NCBI GenBank assembly: GCA_012270975.1
Contig: JAAXHH010000121.1
Span: forward strand, 124,001-188,000
From: Candidatus Latescibacterota bacterium
Lineage (GTDB): Bacteria > JAAXHH01
Direction of reading: 5' to 3'
DNA: 64,000 bases
Position 1 is the stretch's first letter, and the number at the start of each line of letters is the position of its first letter. The notes beneath the pieces were generated by a model. The model saw nothing but the letters and a program-made list of their open reading frames with translations, had not been told where the DNA came from and made no database searches. The position numbers and the translations under genes are program-made. Of this stretch, positions 16,371-24,913 are shown in pieces.

Positions 16371-18788
16371 ATGTCATTCAGATTGATAACGACATGTTTT
16401 GCCATGCTGTTTTTCGCAGGTGGCTTTCTGGCCGCGGGTTGCGGCGGCGGCGATTCACCGACCAGTCCGCCCACTTCCCAGCCATCCACACCGACTCCAA
16501 CACCGCCCCCGGCTCCGACGGTTTCCACAATCGAGATCAGTCCGAACACGGCATCGCTGGAGGTGGGCAGAACGCAAGGGTTTGTCGCGACCGCCAAGGC
16601 TTCTGACGGCTCAGTGATAGGCGGCGTCAATTTTACATGGTCCAGCAGCAATACCGCTGTCGTAACCATCAATTCCGCCGGCGTGGCGACCGCGGTTAGC
16701 GCCGGGACGGCGACGATCAGGGCGACTGGGAACGGCATTACTAGCGCGCCGGCGACTATTACAGTCACCGTGGCCGCCGTGGCCCGGGTCACGATCGCTC
16801 CATCCTCGACCCAGGAGTTGATGGTAGGTGAAATGGTGACTTTCACGGCAACGGCCCGAACAGCAGGAGGCGCCATACGCAGTGATGCCAGTATCTCATG
16901 GGCGAGCAGCGACACCAGCGTAGTGACCATTACTTCCGCCGGTGTAGCGACTGCAGTCGGCGCCGGTACGGCTATGGTACGCGCATCGGCGGACGGCATC
17001 GCGAGTTCGCCGGTAACGATCAACGTGGCCGACGCCGAGCCGATGATATCTACGGTGACGGTGAGTCCGGCTTCAATGATGATAACGGTCGGAGGTATGT
17101 TCCAGTTCATGGCGACCGCCATGACTGACGACGGCATGGTGATTGAAGAGGTGGAATTTACCTGGATGAGCGACGATACGGAAGTGGCCACTGTGGATGA
17201 AACCGGCCTGGTAACGGCAGTCGCTGCCGGTACGGCAATGATCACGGCAACGGCGAGCGGCGTGACGAGCATGCCCGCGACGGTCACCGTGGCGGAATCG
17301 GCACCGGAAGTCGACAGTGTAGAGATCGTGGATGCCATGCCGTTGATGCTTGAGACAGGCGATACGCACCAACTTATGGCCGTCGCCCGGACTTCAGATG
17401 GGACCATGATCGGTGGTGTGGACTTTGTGTGGTCGAGCGACGACAACGAGGTGGCGACTGTTGATTCAACCGGATTGGTTACCGCGGTCGGAGCAGGCAT
17501 GGCGGATATTACGGCCATGACAGAAGAGACAACTTCCGAACCGGTGAGCGTCACGGTTTCGGATCCGCCAGACCCGCCCGATCCACCTGATCCGCCTGAT
17601 CCGCCCGATCCACCTGATCCGCCTGATCCGCCTGATCCCATGGTGGCAAGTGTGACGGTGAGTCCATCTTCTTCGTCCATCGAGGAGGGCGACACAAAGC
17701 AGTTCTCTGCAAGAGCCCTTGACTCGGACAACATGGAGATAACAGGCAAGACCTTTACATGGACGAGCAGCAACACCACGGTCGCGTCCATCAATTCTTC
17801 GGGTCTGGCCACGGCTAAGGAAGCTGGTTCCACTACGATAAAGGCGGAGGTGGACGGCAAGTCGGGCACCGCAACACTGATGGTTACCGAGCCGCCTCCT
17901 GTTGTCGATCGGGTCACGGTGTCCCCATCGTCCCCTTCGATTGAGGAAGACGAGACGCAGCAGTTTACTGCGACAGCCTTTGATTCTGACAATATGGAGA
18001 TTACGGGCAAGACCTTTACGTGGACGAGCAGCAACACCACGGTCGCGACCATCAACAGTTCGGGTCTGGCCACGGCCAAGGAAGCGGGTTCCACGACGAT
18101 AAAAGCATCCGTGGACGGCAAGTCCGGAGAGGCGACGCTGACGGTGACGGCACCACCACCACCTGTAGTGGATCGTGTCACCGTGTCACCATCGTCCCCT
18201 TCGATCGAGGTGGGCAATACACAGCAGTTTTCAGCTACTGCCTATGCCTCGGATAACACGGTGCTCGCGGGCAAGACCTTTACATGGACGAGCAGTGACA
18301 CCTCGAAAGCAACGATAAGCTCTTCCGGGTTGGCTACGGCAAAAGAAGCGGGTTCCACGACGATAAAAGCATCCGTGGACGGCAAGTCCGGGGAGACGAC
18401 GCTGACGGTGACGGCGCCATCGCCGCCGCCGATGTTGAGGAGTCGTACGGGTACGATTAGTGGCCGAAACAACTACAGTTCCGGTGGATCAGTAACGCTA
18501 AGCGAAATCGCCGGCGGGAAGCTCGAACTCAAGATTACCGGGCTGTCAACGCCGGGCGGGGCGCCGGATGTGTATGTGGCTCTTTACACCGACGATGACA
18601 TCAACTGGCCTAACGGAGGTTCTCTACCTGACGGTGCCAGAGGATTTGGCGAAGTTTCACGGCAGTCGGGGACCAAGACCTGGACCTTTACTCCTGCCAG
18701 CGGAGAAAACATAGATTCATGGAGCCACCTCATTCTTCACTGCAGGCTGATCAACAGTGAAGTCGGAAGTGCATCACTGAGCAATTGA
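16371..18788 (+). CDS. Surface lipoprotein with seven BIG2 domains and a DM13-like C-terminus
   Basis: Start chosen at 16371, where GGGAGG lies just upstream; the frame is open 12 bases further. The signal ends in lipobox LAAGC, followed by a Ser/Pro/Thr linker. Seven bacterial Ig-like (BIG2) domains follow, each with the VTVSP...TATA...W.SS....A.V...G..TA..AG...I pattern. Between domains 4 and 5 is a PDP-rich linker. The last about 115 residues (from RSRTGTISG) resemble a DM13 domain: GGAPDVYVALY, then HLILHCRLINSEVGSASL with the single conserved cysteine. BIG2 arrays are extended adhesin stalks; DM13 is proposed to act in redox or electron transfer. First of a three-gene run with two outer-membrane barrels 19 and 7 bases apart. 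Confidence 0.85.
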   Translation: MSFRLITTCFAMLFFAGGFLAAGCGGGDSPTSPPTSQPSTPTPTPPPAPTVSTIEISPNTASLEVGRTQGFVATAKASDGSVIGGVNFTWSSSNTAVVTINSAGVATAVSAGTATIRATGNGITSAPATITVTVAAVARVTIAPSSTQELMVGEMVTFTATARTAGGAIRSDASISWASSDTSVVTITSAGVATAVGAGTAMVRASADGIASSPVTINVADAEPMISTVTVSPASMMITVGGMFQFMATAMTDDGMVIEEVEFTWMSDDTEVATVDETGLVTAVAAGTAMITATASGVTSMPATVTVAESAPEVDSVEIVDAMPLMLETGDTHQLMAVARTSDGTMIGGVDFVWSSDDNEVATVDSTGLVTAVGAGMADITAMTEETTSEPVSVTVSDPPDPPDPPDPPDPPDPPDPPDPPDPMVASVTVSPSSSSIEEGDTKQFSARALDSDNMEITGKTFTWTSSNTTVASINSSGLATAKEAGSTTIKAEVDGKSGTATLMVTEPPPVVDRVTVSPSSPSIEEDETQQFTATAFDSDNMEITGKTFTWTSSNTTVATINSSGLATAKEAGSTTIKASVDGKSGEATLTVTAPPPPVVDRVTVSPSSPSIEVGNTQQFSATAYASDNTVLAGKTFTWTSSDTSKATISSSGLATAKEAGSTTIKASVDGKSGETTLTVTAPSPPPMLRSRTGTISGRNNYSSGGSVTLSEIAGGKLELKITGLSTPGGAPDVYVALYTDDDINWPNGGSLPDGARGFGEVSRQSGTKTWTFTPASGENIDSWSHLILHCRLINSEVGSASLSN
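17569..17640 (+). repeat. 9-bp tandem repeat encoding a PDP linker
   Basis: Units of GATCCGCCT / GATCCACCT repeat about eight times in frame and encode alternating Pro-Asp-Pro, a stiff acidic linker between BIG2 domains 4 and 5. Confidence 0.85.
17642..18420 (+). repeat. Three near-identical BIG2 repeats at DNA level
   Basis: The segment starting GAAGCxGGTTCCAC recurs at 17820, 18081 and 18345, spacing 261 and 264 bases. Domains 5-7 are much more alike than domains 1-4, which indicates recent internal duplication and likely copy-number variation. Confidence 0.8.
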
Positions 18789-18807
18789 TAAGCAAAGGAG
18801 CATTAAT

Positions 18808-19632
18808 GTGAATAGGTTTGTACTTGCCGCGTTGCTTACAGCCGGTATGGTTTTCCACACCTCCATCGCCTATGCTGGCGGATGGACCCAGCCCCCGGGC
18901 AAGGGGTACTTCAAACTCAGCCAGCAGATCATCAGTGCCGAATCGCTTTTTAGAGCGAATGGATCGAAGACAGAGATTCCGACGGTCAGCGGCTATACGA
19001 CAAGTCTTTACGGTGAATTCGGCTTGATCGACCGGGTCACCCTTGTGGGCTACATGCCGTTTTATACAAACTTCAGCGTGGATGCCGAAGGGTTTGATCC
19101 AACGACTGGCCTGGGGGATTGGGACGTGGGGGTCAGAATCGGGTTACTTACCGGCGGACCAACGGTGGTCAGCCTTCAAGCCTTGGCGGGATTGCCTTTG
19201 GGAGATTCAGCGGGCGATATCGTCCTTTGGTCCGGTGACGGCGAATTCAATCAACACATCTCCCTTCAGGTGGGCCATTCGCTCTATCCCGTACCTGCCT
19301 ACTTAAAAGGCGAGATCGGATACAACAACCGTAAGAGCAGTGATAATCGCGACGATAACTACGCCGACGAGTTGCGGTATAGTCTGCAGGCCGGATATAC
19401 GATTGCCGAACGAGTCGGCGTCTCATTAAGCCTGCGCGGTATAAAAGCCCTCGACAGGGCGGACGATGAGTTTCACCCGCGTAATGATGTCGAATACCTG
19501 TCCTTTGGACCCCAGGTCGATTTCTACGTTACGCCCAACGCGGGCATTACGGCCAGCATGTCGAAGTTCACCCGGGCGCATAGCATGCTGGATGCCCCTA
19601 CGTGGGAATTCGGGTTATTTGTGAAACTGTAG
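18808..19632 (+). CDS. Outer-membrane beta-barrel protein, paralogue A
   Basis: 274 residues, GTG start with AAAGGAG 7 bases upstream. A signal peptide ends at AYA-GG. The mature protein is alternating hydrophobic strands with turns (GEFGLIDRVTLVGYMPFY, GDWDVGVRIGLL, SLQALAGLPLGD) and ends in an aromatic/hydrophobic strand FGLFVKL, as expected for a barrel recognised by the BAM machine. It resembles transporter-like barrels of the MetA/phenol-degradation type, but no substrate is evident. Follows the BIG2/DM13 lipoprotein by 19 bases and precedes its paralogue by 7. Confidence 0.75.
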   Translation: MNRFVLAALLTAGMVFHTSIAYAGGWTQPPGKGYFKLSQQIISAESLFRANGSKTEIPTVSGYTTSLYGEFGLIDRVTLVGYMPFYTNFSVDAEGFDPTTGLGDWDVGVRIGLLTGGPTVVSLQALAGLPLGDSAGDIVLWSGDGEFNQHISLQVGHSLYPVPAYLKGEIGYNNRKSSDNRDDNYADELRYSLQAGYTIAERVGVSLSLRGIKALDRADDEFHPRNDVEYLSFGPQVDFYVTPNAGITASMSKFTRAHSMLDAPTWEFGLFVKL

Positions 19633-19639
19633 GCATCCC

Positions 19640-20446
19640 ATGTCGAAATTCCTCTTTGCGGCCTTGATGCTCACGGGATTCATCCTGCAGACCTGCACGG
19701 TCTTCGCCGGGGGATGGACGCAGGCTCCGGGCAAAGGCTATTTCAAGCTGAACGAGCAGTTGATAAAGAGCGATTCGTATTTCCAGCCGTCCGGAAGAAA
19801 GACGGACATTACGGAATTGAGTCGTTATACAACCAGCCTGTATGGGGAATTCGGCCTTGTAGACCGGTTGACGCTCGTAGGATACATTCCTTTTTACCAG
19901 CGCATCAGTGAGGACAGGCACGGTTCCGAAACCAAGACGGGTACCGGGGACTGGGAACTTGGTGCCAGGATCGGTTTGCTCACGAACCGGGCCACGGTCG
20001 TGAGCATTCAGGTCATGGCCGGATTGCCGCTGGGAGATTCCTATACCGATCAGGAAGTCGGCCTGTTTACAGGGGATGGTGAATTCAACCAGTTGTTCTC
20101 GCTTCAGGTCGGCCATTCCCTGTGGCCGACACCGGGTTATCTCAAAGCTGAAATCGGCTTCAACAATCGTGAAAGCGATTACTCCGACGAACTGAGGTAC
20201 GCCCTCGAAGCGGGATTCATGGCCGGCGAGCGGGTTGGCTTTTCCGCCTGGGTTCGGGGTGCAAAGGCGATCGGCACGGATGGTGAATGGACCCGAAACG
20301 ACCAGCAGTACGTGTCCTTCGGTCCAGAAATCAACTTGCACATCACGTCCAACGCTGGGATCACCGCAGGTGTGACGAAGTACACGGGCGCGCACAATGT
20401 GCTGGACGCGCCTGCCTGGGACATCGGCATTTTCTTCAAGTTGTAG
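19640..20446 (+). CDS. Outer-membrane beta-barrel protein, paralogue B
   Basis: 268 residues, signal peptide ending VFA-GG. It matches paralogue A along its length: GGWTQxPGKGYFKL at the N-terminus, YTTSLYGEFGL, GDGEFNQ, YLKxEIG and LDAPxW near the end. A tandem duplication, 7 bases apart, co-transcribed with the BIG2/DM13 lipoprotein. The main difference is a shorter loop after NNR (residues about 180). Role unknown; the pair may form two pores or a shared secretion channel. Confidence 0.75.
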   Translation: MSKFLFAALMLTGFILQTCTVFAGGWTQAPGKGYFKLNEQLIKSDSYFQPSGRKTDITELSRYTTSLYGEFGLVDRLTLVGYIPFYQRISEDRHGSETKTGTGDWELGARIGLLTNRATVVSIQVMAGLPLGDSYTDQEVGLFTGDGEFNQLFSLQVGHSLWPTPGYLKAEIGFNNRESDYSDELRYALEAGFMAGERVGFSAWVRGAKAIGTDGEWTRNDQQYVSFGPEINLHITSNAGITAGVTKYTGAHNVLDAPAWDIGIFFKL

Positions 20447-20486
20447 TTTAATTTCGGTAAGCTAAACTGATACCGATCAAGGATTT

Positions 20487-20948
20487 TTGAAACAACCCAT
20501 GCCGCGCAAAATCCGCCTGACTTTCATAGACGAAGATGTTTCGGTCGATGCCGAATTGCTCGAGGACGAGGCGCCAGCGACCTGCCAGGCAGTCTGGGAC
20601 GCCCTGCCTCTCGAGGAAGAGGGCATCCACGCCGTGTACTCGGGCAGCGAGATCGCCTACTTCCTGTCCGAGGACATCGTCATTCCGCCCGAGAACCTGA
20701 CGAGCCGCACATTGCCCGGGGACATCTGCTACTATCGCCTGGAACCGGGCCTGATGCACGGATGGCTGGACGGCATCACCGAACTGTGCTGGTTCTACGG
20801 CAGGGACGGCCGCCCCAACATGCCGGACGGCCCCGTCGCGGTGAATCTCTTCGCCCGGATGATCGGGGACACGGCCTCATTCTTCGAGGTGTGTTATCGC
20901 ATACGGCGTGAAGGGGTGAAACGCGTTCGGATCGAACGGGCGGTGTGA
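20487..20948 (+). CDS. DUF3830 family protein (cyclophilin-like fold)
   Basis: 153 residues from a TTG at 20487 with AAGGA only 3 bases upstream; an ATG at 20499 is the alternative. The protein shows the family pattern KIRLTF near the start, TCQAVWDALPL, SGSEIAYF and PGDICYY, ending with a long GPVAVNLFARMIGD segment. DUF3830 proteins have a cyclophilin-like fold and often sit near amino-acid or hydantoin catabolism genes; no catalytic function is established. It lies between the barrel pair and the cytochromes, 40 bases after the barrel, so co-transcription is possible. Confidence 0.7.
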   Translation: MKQPMPRKIRLTFIDEDVSVDAELLEDEAPATCQAVWDALPLEEEGIHAVYSGSEIAYFLSEDIVIPPENLTSRTLPGDICYYRLEPGLMHGWLDGITELCWFYGRDGRPNMPDGPVAVNLFARMIGDTASFFEVCYRIRREGVKRVRIERAV

Positions 20949-21112
20949 ATTCGAATCGCAGGAAACCCCTCCTGAATTCGTCTAATAGATGTAACCACAC
21001 AGTATTCTCAACATGTCAGTGGTAAGTTGGAATCCCCCTCCGACCGATCGGCTCGTTGCGTGTAATGCCTAGCCCGGCCATGGTCGTCGAGGGCCTGTCG
21101 CGGGAATTGCGT

Positions 21113-22207
21113 ATGCCCTGTAAGCGTTTTGCGGCACAGCTTTTTCTACTCTGTCTAGTGATCGCACGGCCCGCCTTCGCCGACCAGCTGGACGGAGCCA
21201 AACTCTACGAACAGGCCTGCGCGGCCTGCCATGGTTCGGACGGACGGGGACAACCGGTCGAAGATCGTGGATTCGAACTGGAGGTTCCCGACTTTACGGA
21301 CTGCGAATTCGCGTCCCGCGAACCCGATCCGGACTGGCATGCGGTGATTCATGAGGGCGGTCCGGTGCGGGCTTTCGACCGGATGATGCCGGCCTTCGGG
21401 GACGCCCTTACGGACGAGGAAATCTACGCCATTCTCGGTCACATCCGCACCTTCTGCACGAACAAGAACTGGCCTCGCGGCGAATTCAACGTACCCAAGC
21501 CCCTGTTTACCGAGAAGGCGTTTCCCGAAGACGAGACCGTATTCAACGTGAGAGTGGACACGGACGACAGCAAGGCCGTAATCATCGAGCCGCTGTACGA
21601 GAAGCGATTCGGGCCGCGCGGCATGATCGAAATGATGGTTCCTTTCGGCCGTCGCGAATCCCCGGGGGACGGCGGCGCGAATATCGGCTTCGGCGACCTC
21701 ACGGCCGGCTACCGGTACGCGCTCTATCACAATCTGGATCGAGGAAATGCCCTTAGCATCGGCGGCGAGGTCGTGTTGCCCACCGGCGATGAAGACGAGG
21801 GTTTCGGCACCGGCGCGACGAAGCTGGAGCCCCACGTTTCCTTCGTTCAACTATTGCCGGGCGACGCCTTTATCCAATCCCAGGTACAGGTGGACTTCGC
21901 CGTAACGGGGGACGTTGAGGACAAGGGGATCGTCCGGACCGCGGTCGGCAGGACCTTAACGAATGGCGAATTCGGGCGGGCCTGGAGTCCCATGGTCGAG
22001 GTGCTTGCCTCCCGCGAACTGGTGTCCGGGGCCGACATCACGCTCGACCTCGTACCTCAAATGCAGGTGGCGCTCAACACGCGCCAGCACATCCTGCTCA
22101 ACGTGGGGGTGCGGGTTCCGGTCACCAATAGCCAGGGCCGCAAGTCACAGATCGTCATGTACCTGCTGTGGGACTGGTTCGACGGAGGGTTCCTCGATGG
22201 GTGGTAG
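21113..22207 (+). CDS. Cytochrome c domain fused to an outer-membrane barrel
   Basis: Start set at the ATG of 21113 because a clean signal peptide (LFLLCLVIARPAFA) follows directly; the frame is open back to a TTG at 21056. After the signal comes a mono-haem cytochrome c domain with CAACH and a distal methionine in the RMMPAFG region. From about residue 140 the protein turns into repeated amphipathic strands (GMIEMMVPFGRRE, ALSIGGEVVLPTGD, HILLNVGVRVPVT) ending in aromatic YLLWDWFDGGF, as in MetA-like outer-membrane barrels. A haem domain attached to a pore in one chain suggests electron passage at the outer membrane. Its last 11 bases overlap the next gene. Confidence 0.75.
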   Translation: MPCKRFAAQLFLLCLVIARPAFADQLDGAKLYEQACAACHGSDGRGQPVEDRGFELEVPDFTDCEFASREPDPDWHAVIHEGGPVRAFDRMMPAFGDALTDEEIYAILGHIRTFCTNKNWPRGEFNVPKPLFTEKAFPEDETVFNVRVDTDDSKAVIIEPLYEKRFGPRGMIEMMVPFGRRESPGDGGANIGFGDLTAGYRYALYHNLDRGNALSIGGEVVLPTGDEDEGFGTGATKLEPHVSFVQLLPGDAFIQSQVQVDFAVTGDVEDKGIVRTAVGRTLTNGEFGRAWSPMVEVLASRELVSGADITLDLVPQMQVALNTRQHILLNVGVRVPVTNSQGRKSQIVMYLLWDWFDGGFLDGW

Positions 22208-23864
22208 TTACGTGGTCCGGCTGTGGACCAGGCTGTGGGCGTACACCACGCTGGGGTTGCTCGGCAGCCTGATCTGGCTCGCCTACGCATCGGTCGAGGC
22301 GCAGTCCGTGGACCAAGGCGCGTTCGCCACTTCGGATCAGTGCATCGCCTGCCATAGCGGTCTTTCCGACGCGGAGGGGATGGACGTCTCCATCGGGCAT
22401 GTCTGGCGCGGGTCGATCATGGCGAATTCGGCGCGCGATCCGTACTGGCAGGCATCTGTGCGCCGCGAGGTGACGGACCATCCGGGAGCGCAGGCAGAGA
22501 TCGAAGACACCTGCTCGACCTGCCATATGCCCATGGCTCGGACGCTGGCAAAGGCGGACGGCGGCCCTGGAAAAGTGTTCGAGCACCTGGAAGCCGCAAG
22601 GCGAGGCGACGAAATTGCGAAGCTGGCGCTCGACGGGGTGTCGTGCACCACATGCCACCAGATCCTGCCCGATAACTTCGGCGAGGCATCGAGCTTCGAC
22701 GGAAACTTCGTTATAGGTTCCGTGGCTGCAGGCGGTCCGGCCGATCCAGCCGATCACAGGATCTTCGGACCGTTCGACGTGGACGACGGGCTGAGCCGGA
22801 TCATGCAGTCGGCCACCGGTTTCCTGCCGGACAGTTCCACCCACGTCCAGCAGTCCGAGCTTTGCGCCACCTGCCACACCCTGTTCATTACGAGCCTGGA
22901 TGCCGAGGGACGGGAAGTGGCCCGCTTCCCGGAGCAGACGCCCTACCTTGAATGGCGGCACAGTGCCTTCGCGGACTCCATGAGCTGCCAGTCCTGCCAC
23001 ATGCCGGAAGCGACGCCTGCCCCCATCTCCTCGGTACTCGGGGAACTCCGGGAGGATTTCTCGCAGCACATCTTTCGCGGCGGCAATGAGTTCATGCTGC
23101 GACTGCTGGACAAGTATCGGGACGAACTGCTCGTCACCGCGCCGTCAAAGGATCTTCAACGGGCCGCCGAAGCGACGCGGGAGCACCTGGAGACCGCCAC
23201 CGCCCGGTTGGAGGTGCTGGCAGTGTCCCGCCAGGAGGGGCATGTCTCTATCGATCTTGAGGTGACGAACCTGGCCGGCCACAAGCTGCCCACGGCCTAT
23301 CCATCCAGAAGAGCCTGGATCCACCTTGCGGTGCGCGACGCGGACGGAAACCTGCTGTTCGAATCGGGCGCCATGCGCTCGGACGGAAGCATCGAGGGGA
23401 ACGACAACGACGCGGACGCGTCCAGCTTTGAGCCGCATTACCAGGAGATCGACGACCCTGGCCAGGTGCAGATCTATGAACCGATCATCGCGGATGGATC
23501 GGGAAGGGTCACCACGGGTCTTCTTTCGGCGGTCACCTATGCCAAGGACAACCGTCTGCTTCCGGAAGGATTCGACACGGAAACCGCCGATTCCGACATC
23601 ATGGTGCATGGCCGGGCGGGGGAAGATGAGGATTTCCGGGCCGGCGGCGACAGGATCCGGTACCGGGTCCCCATCCGGCCGGGCGTGCGGGAGGTCGTGG
23701 TCAGGGCTCGGCTGATGTTCCAGACCATAGGCTTTCGATGGGCACAGAATCTCGCACCATACGAAGCCTATGAGACCCGGCGATTCGTTTCGTACTACAA
23801 CGAAAACGCCTCTACTTCGGCGAACATGCTCGCCGAGGCCGTCCACCGCCAGGACCTGCCGTAG
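22197..23864 (+). CDS. Five-haem c-type cytochrome
   Basis: 555 residues from the ATG at 22197 (GGAGGG just upstream); the open frame extends further up only as a shadow of the previous gene. An N-terminal hydrophobic segment (TTLGLLGSLIWLAYAS) is a signal or anchor. Five CxxCH haem sites are visible: CIACH, CSTCH, CTTCH, CATCH and CQSCH, all in the first 270 residues. The second half (from about 330) is beta-rich, with LEVTNLAGHKLPTAYPSRRAWIHL, and may be a docking domain. It overlaps the cytochrome-barrel gene by 11 bases, so the two are translationally coupled and probably form one redox complex. Convergent with the PHP hydrolase, with one base between stop codons. Confidence 0.85.
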   Translation: MGGSYVVRLWTRLWAYTTLGLLGSLIWLAYASVEAQSVDQGAFATSDQCIACHSGLSDAEGMDVSIGHVWRGSIMANSARDPYWQASVRREVTDHPGAQAEIEDTCSTCHMPMARTLAKADGGPGKVFEHLEAARRGDEIAKLALDGVSCTTCHQILPDNFGEASSFDGNFVIGSVAAGGPADPADHRIFGPFDVDDGLSRIMQSATGFLPDSSTHVQQSELCATCHTLFITSLDAEGREVARFPEQTPYLEWRHSAFADSMSCQSCHMPEATPAPISSVLGELREDFSQHIFRGGNEFMLRLLDKYRDELLVTAPSKDLQRAAEATREHLETATARLEVLAVSRQEGHVSIDLEVTNLAGHKLPTAYPSRRAWIHLAVRDADGNLLFESGAMRSDGSIEGNDNDADASSFEPHYQEIDDPGQVQIYEPIIADGSGRVTTGLLSAVTYAKDNRLLPEGFDTETADSDIMVHGRAGEDEDFRAGGDRIRYRVPIRPGVREVVVRARLMFQTIGFRWAQNLAPYEAYETRRFVSYYNENASTSANMLAEAVHRQDLP

Positions 23865-23865
23865 C

Positions 23866-24816
23866 CTATCGGCTGACGTCCGCCAGTTCCAACGGATTCG
23901 ACCAGGCCTTCTCGCCGTCCGGAGCGATGATCTCGAACCGCGCCCAGCGGGAGTTCGCCCGCAGGCGGAACGTGGCCTGCTCGAACGTGCCGCCTTTCTC
24001 CTGGTATTCCGTGCCGGTGGAATCGCAGACGGCATGTACGCGCCGGGCCTCGGAACAACTGACCGTGGCCTCGACGATCTGTACCCCGTCACCCGGCTCG
24101 TCGACACGCCGTAGCTGGATGTCGTGGATTTCGGGCCCGGTACTCACGTAGGCGCAGCCCCGCTCGAGCGCGTCGATGATCGCCTTCGCCGATCGTTCCC
24201 TGACCTTCACCATGTTCCACCCCTGGTAAGTGTCCCGTTCCTGCGATTCGAGGGCATGGGAATCGTCGTTGGCCAGGGCGGGAATCGGCCTTCCCAGCAG
24301 GTCCATCCAGTCGTCCCAGTGTACGGATGATTCGCCCCGACCCGCACAACGGCAGGTGGTATTGAAGACTTCCACGCCGGCGAGCCCGTTCAGGGGCAGG
24401 GTGTCCCGGAGGATGTTGACCGCGCTCCAATGGGGATGGGCGAGCCAGATCGAACCGCCCTGCCGCCTCACCTCGTCAATCACGTGCTGCGGCGGCATGC
24501 GCTTCGAATCCATATCCTCGTCGATATTGAAGGCCAGGAAATGGTGGGTCTGTCCGCCGAAAGGGTTCTCGGGGTGGAGTTCTGCCCCCTGGACCAGCAC
24601 GAAATCGTCCGGCGCGCTGACGGAATCGATCCGCGTGATGTCGTAGTGGTCGGACAGACACAGGAAGTCGTATCCCTGGTTAACGTAGCCATCCACACGC
24701 TCCTGGGGTGGGGGCCGGCCGTCCGAGTTGGTGGTATGGGAATGCAGGTTGCCCTTGAGCCAGAAGTAGCCCTGGTCCTCGATATCGAAAGGGCTGGTCA
24801 GCCCGTTGCTCGCCAT
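23866..24816 (-). CDS. PHP-domain metallohydrolase (CehA/McbA-like)
   Basis: 316 residues, no signal peptide, GGGAG before the ATG. NLHSHTTNSDG holds the H-x-H pair (25, 27) and SDHYD the D-H pair (56-57); later metal ligands are in LVQGAELH, LAHPHW and ANDDSHA. These make a PHP tri-metal site as in phosphoesterases and carbaryl-hydrolase-like proteins. The C-terminal about 80 residues are beta-rich. Substrate unknown. It lies 97 bases downstream of the metallophosphoesterase on the same strand, so the two phospho- or ester-hydrolases may be co-expressed. Confidence 0.85.
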   Translation of the reverse strand: MASNGLTSPFDIEDQGYFWLKGNLHSHTTNSDGRPPPQERVDGYVNQGYDFLCLSDHYDITRIDSVSAPDDFVLVQGAELHPENPFGGQTHHFLAFNIDEDMDSKRMPPQHVIDEVRRQGGSIWLAHPHWSAVNILRDTLPLNGLAGVEVFNTTCRCAGRGESSVHWDDWMDLLGRPIPALANDDSHALESQERDTYQGWNMVKVRERSAKAIIDALERGCAYVSTGPEIHDIQLRRVDEPGDGVQIVEATVSCSEARRVHAVCDSTGTEYQEKGGTFEQATFRLRANSRWARFEIIAPDGEKAWSNPLELADVSR

Positions 24817-24913
24817 AGTGTTCTCCCTTTTGACATATGTTTCGACGCGCTTCAGCTTTGACGCGCTTCTCGACGTGAATCAGCGACAATCCGGTCTCAG
24901 CGACGGCTCGGCC

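Noticed and set aside
17569..17640. Direct repeats resembling a small CRISPR array
   Set aside because: They are in-frame 9-base units without spacers coding for a PDP linker.
21963..22196. N-terminal extension of the five-haem cytochrome
   Set aside because: It overlaps the barrel gene in another frame and lacks a signal peptide; the ATG at 22197 has an SD and a signal/anchor helix.
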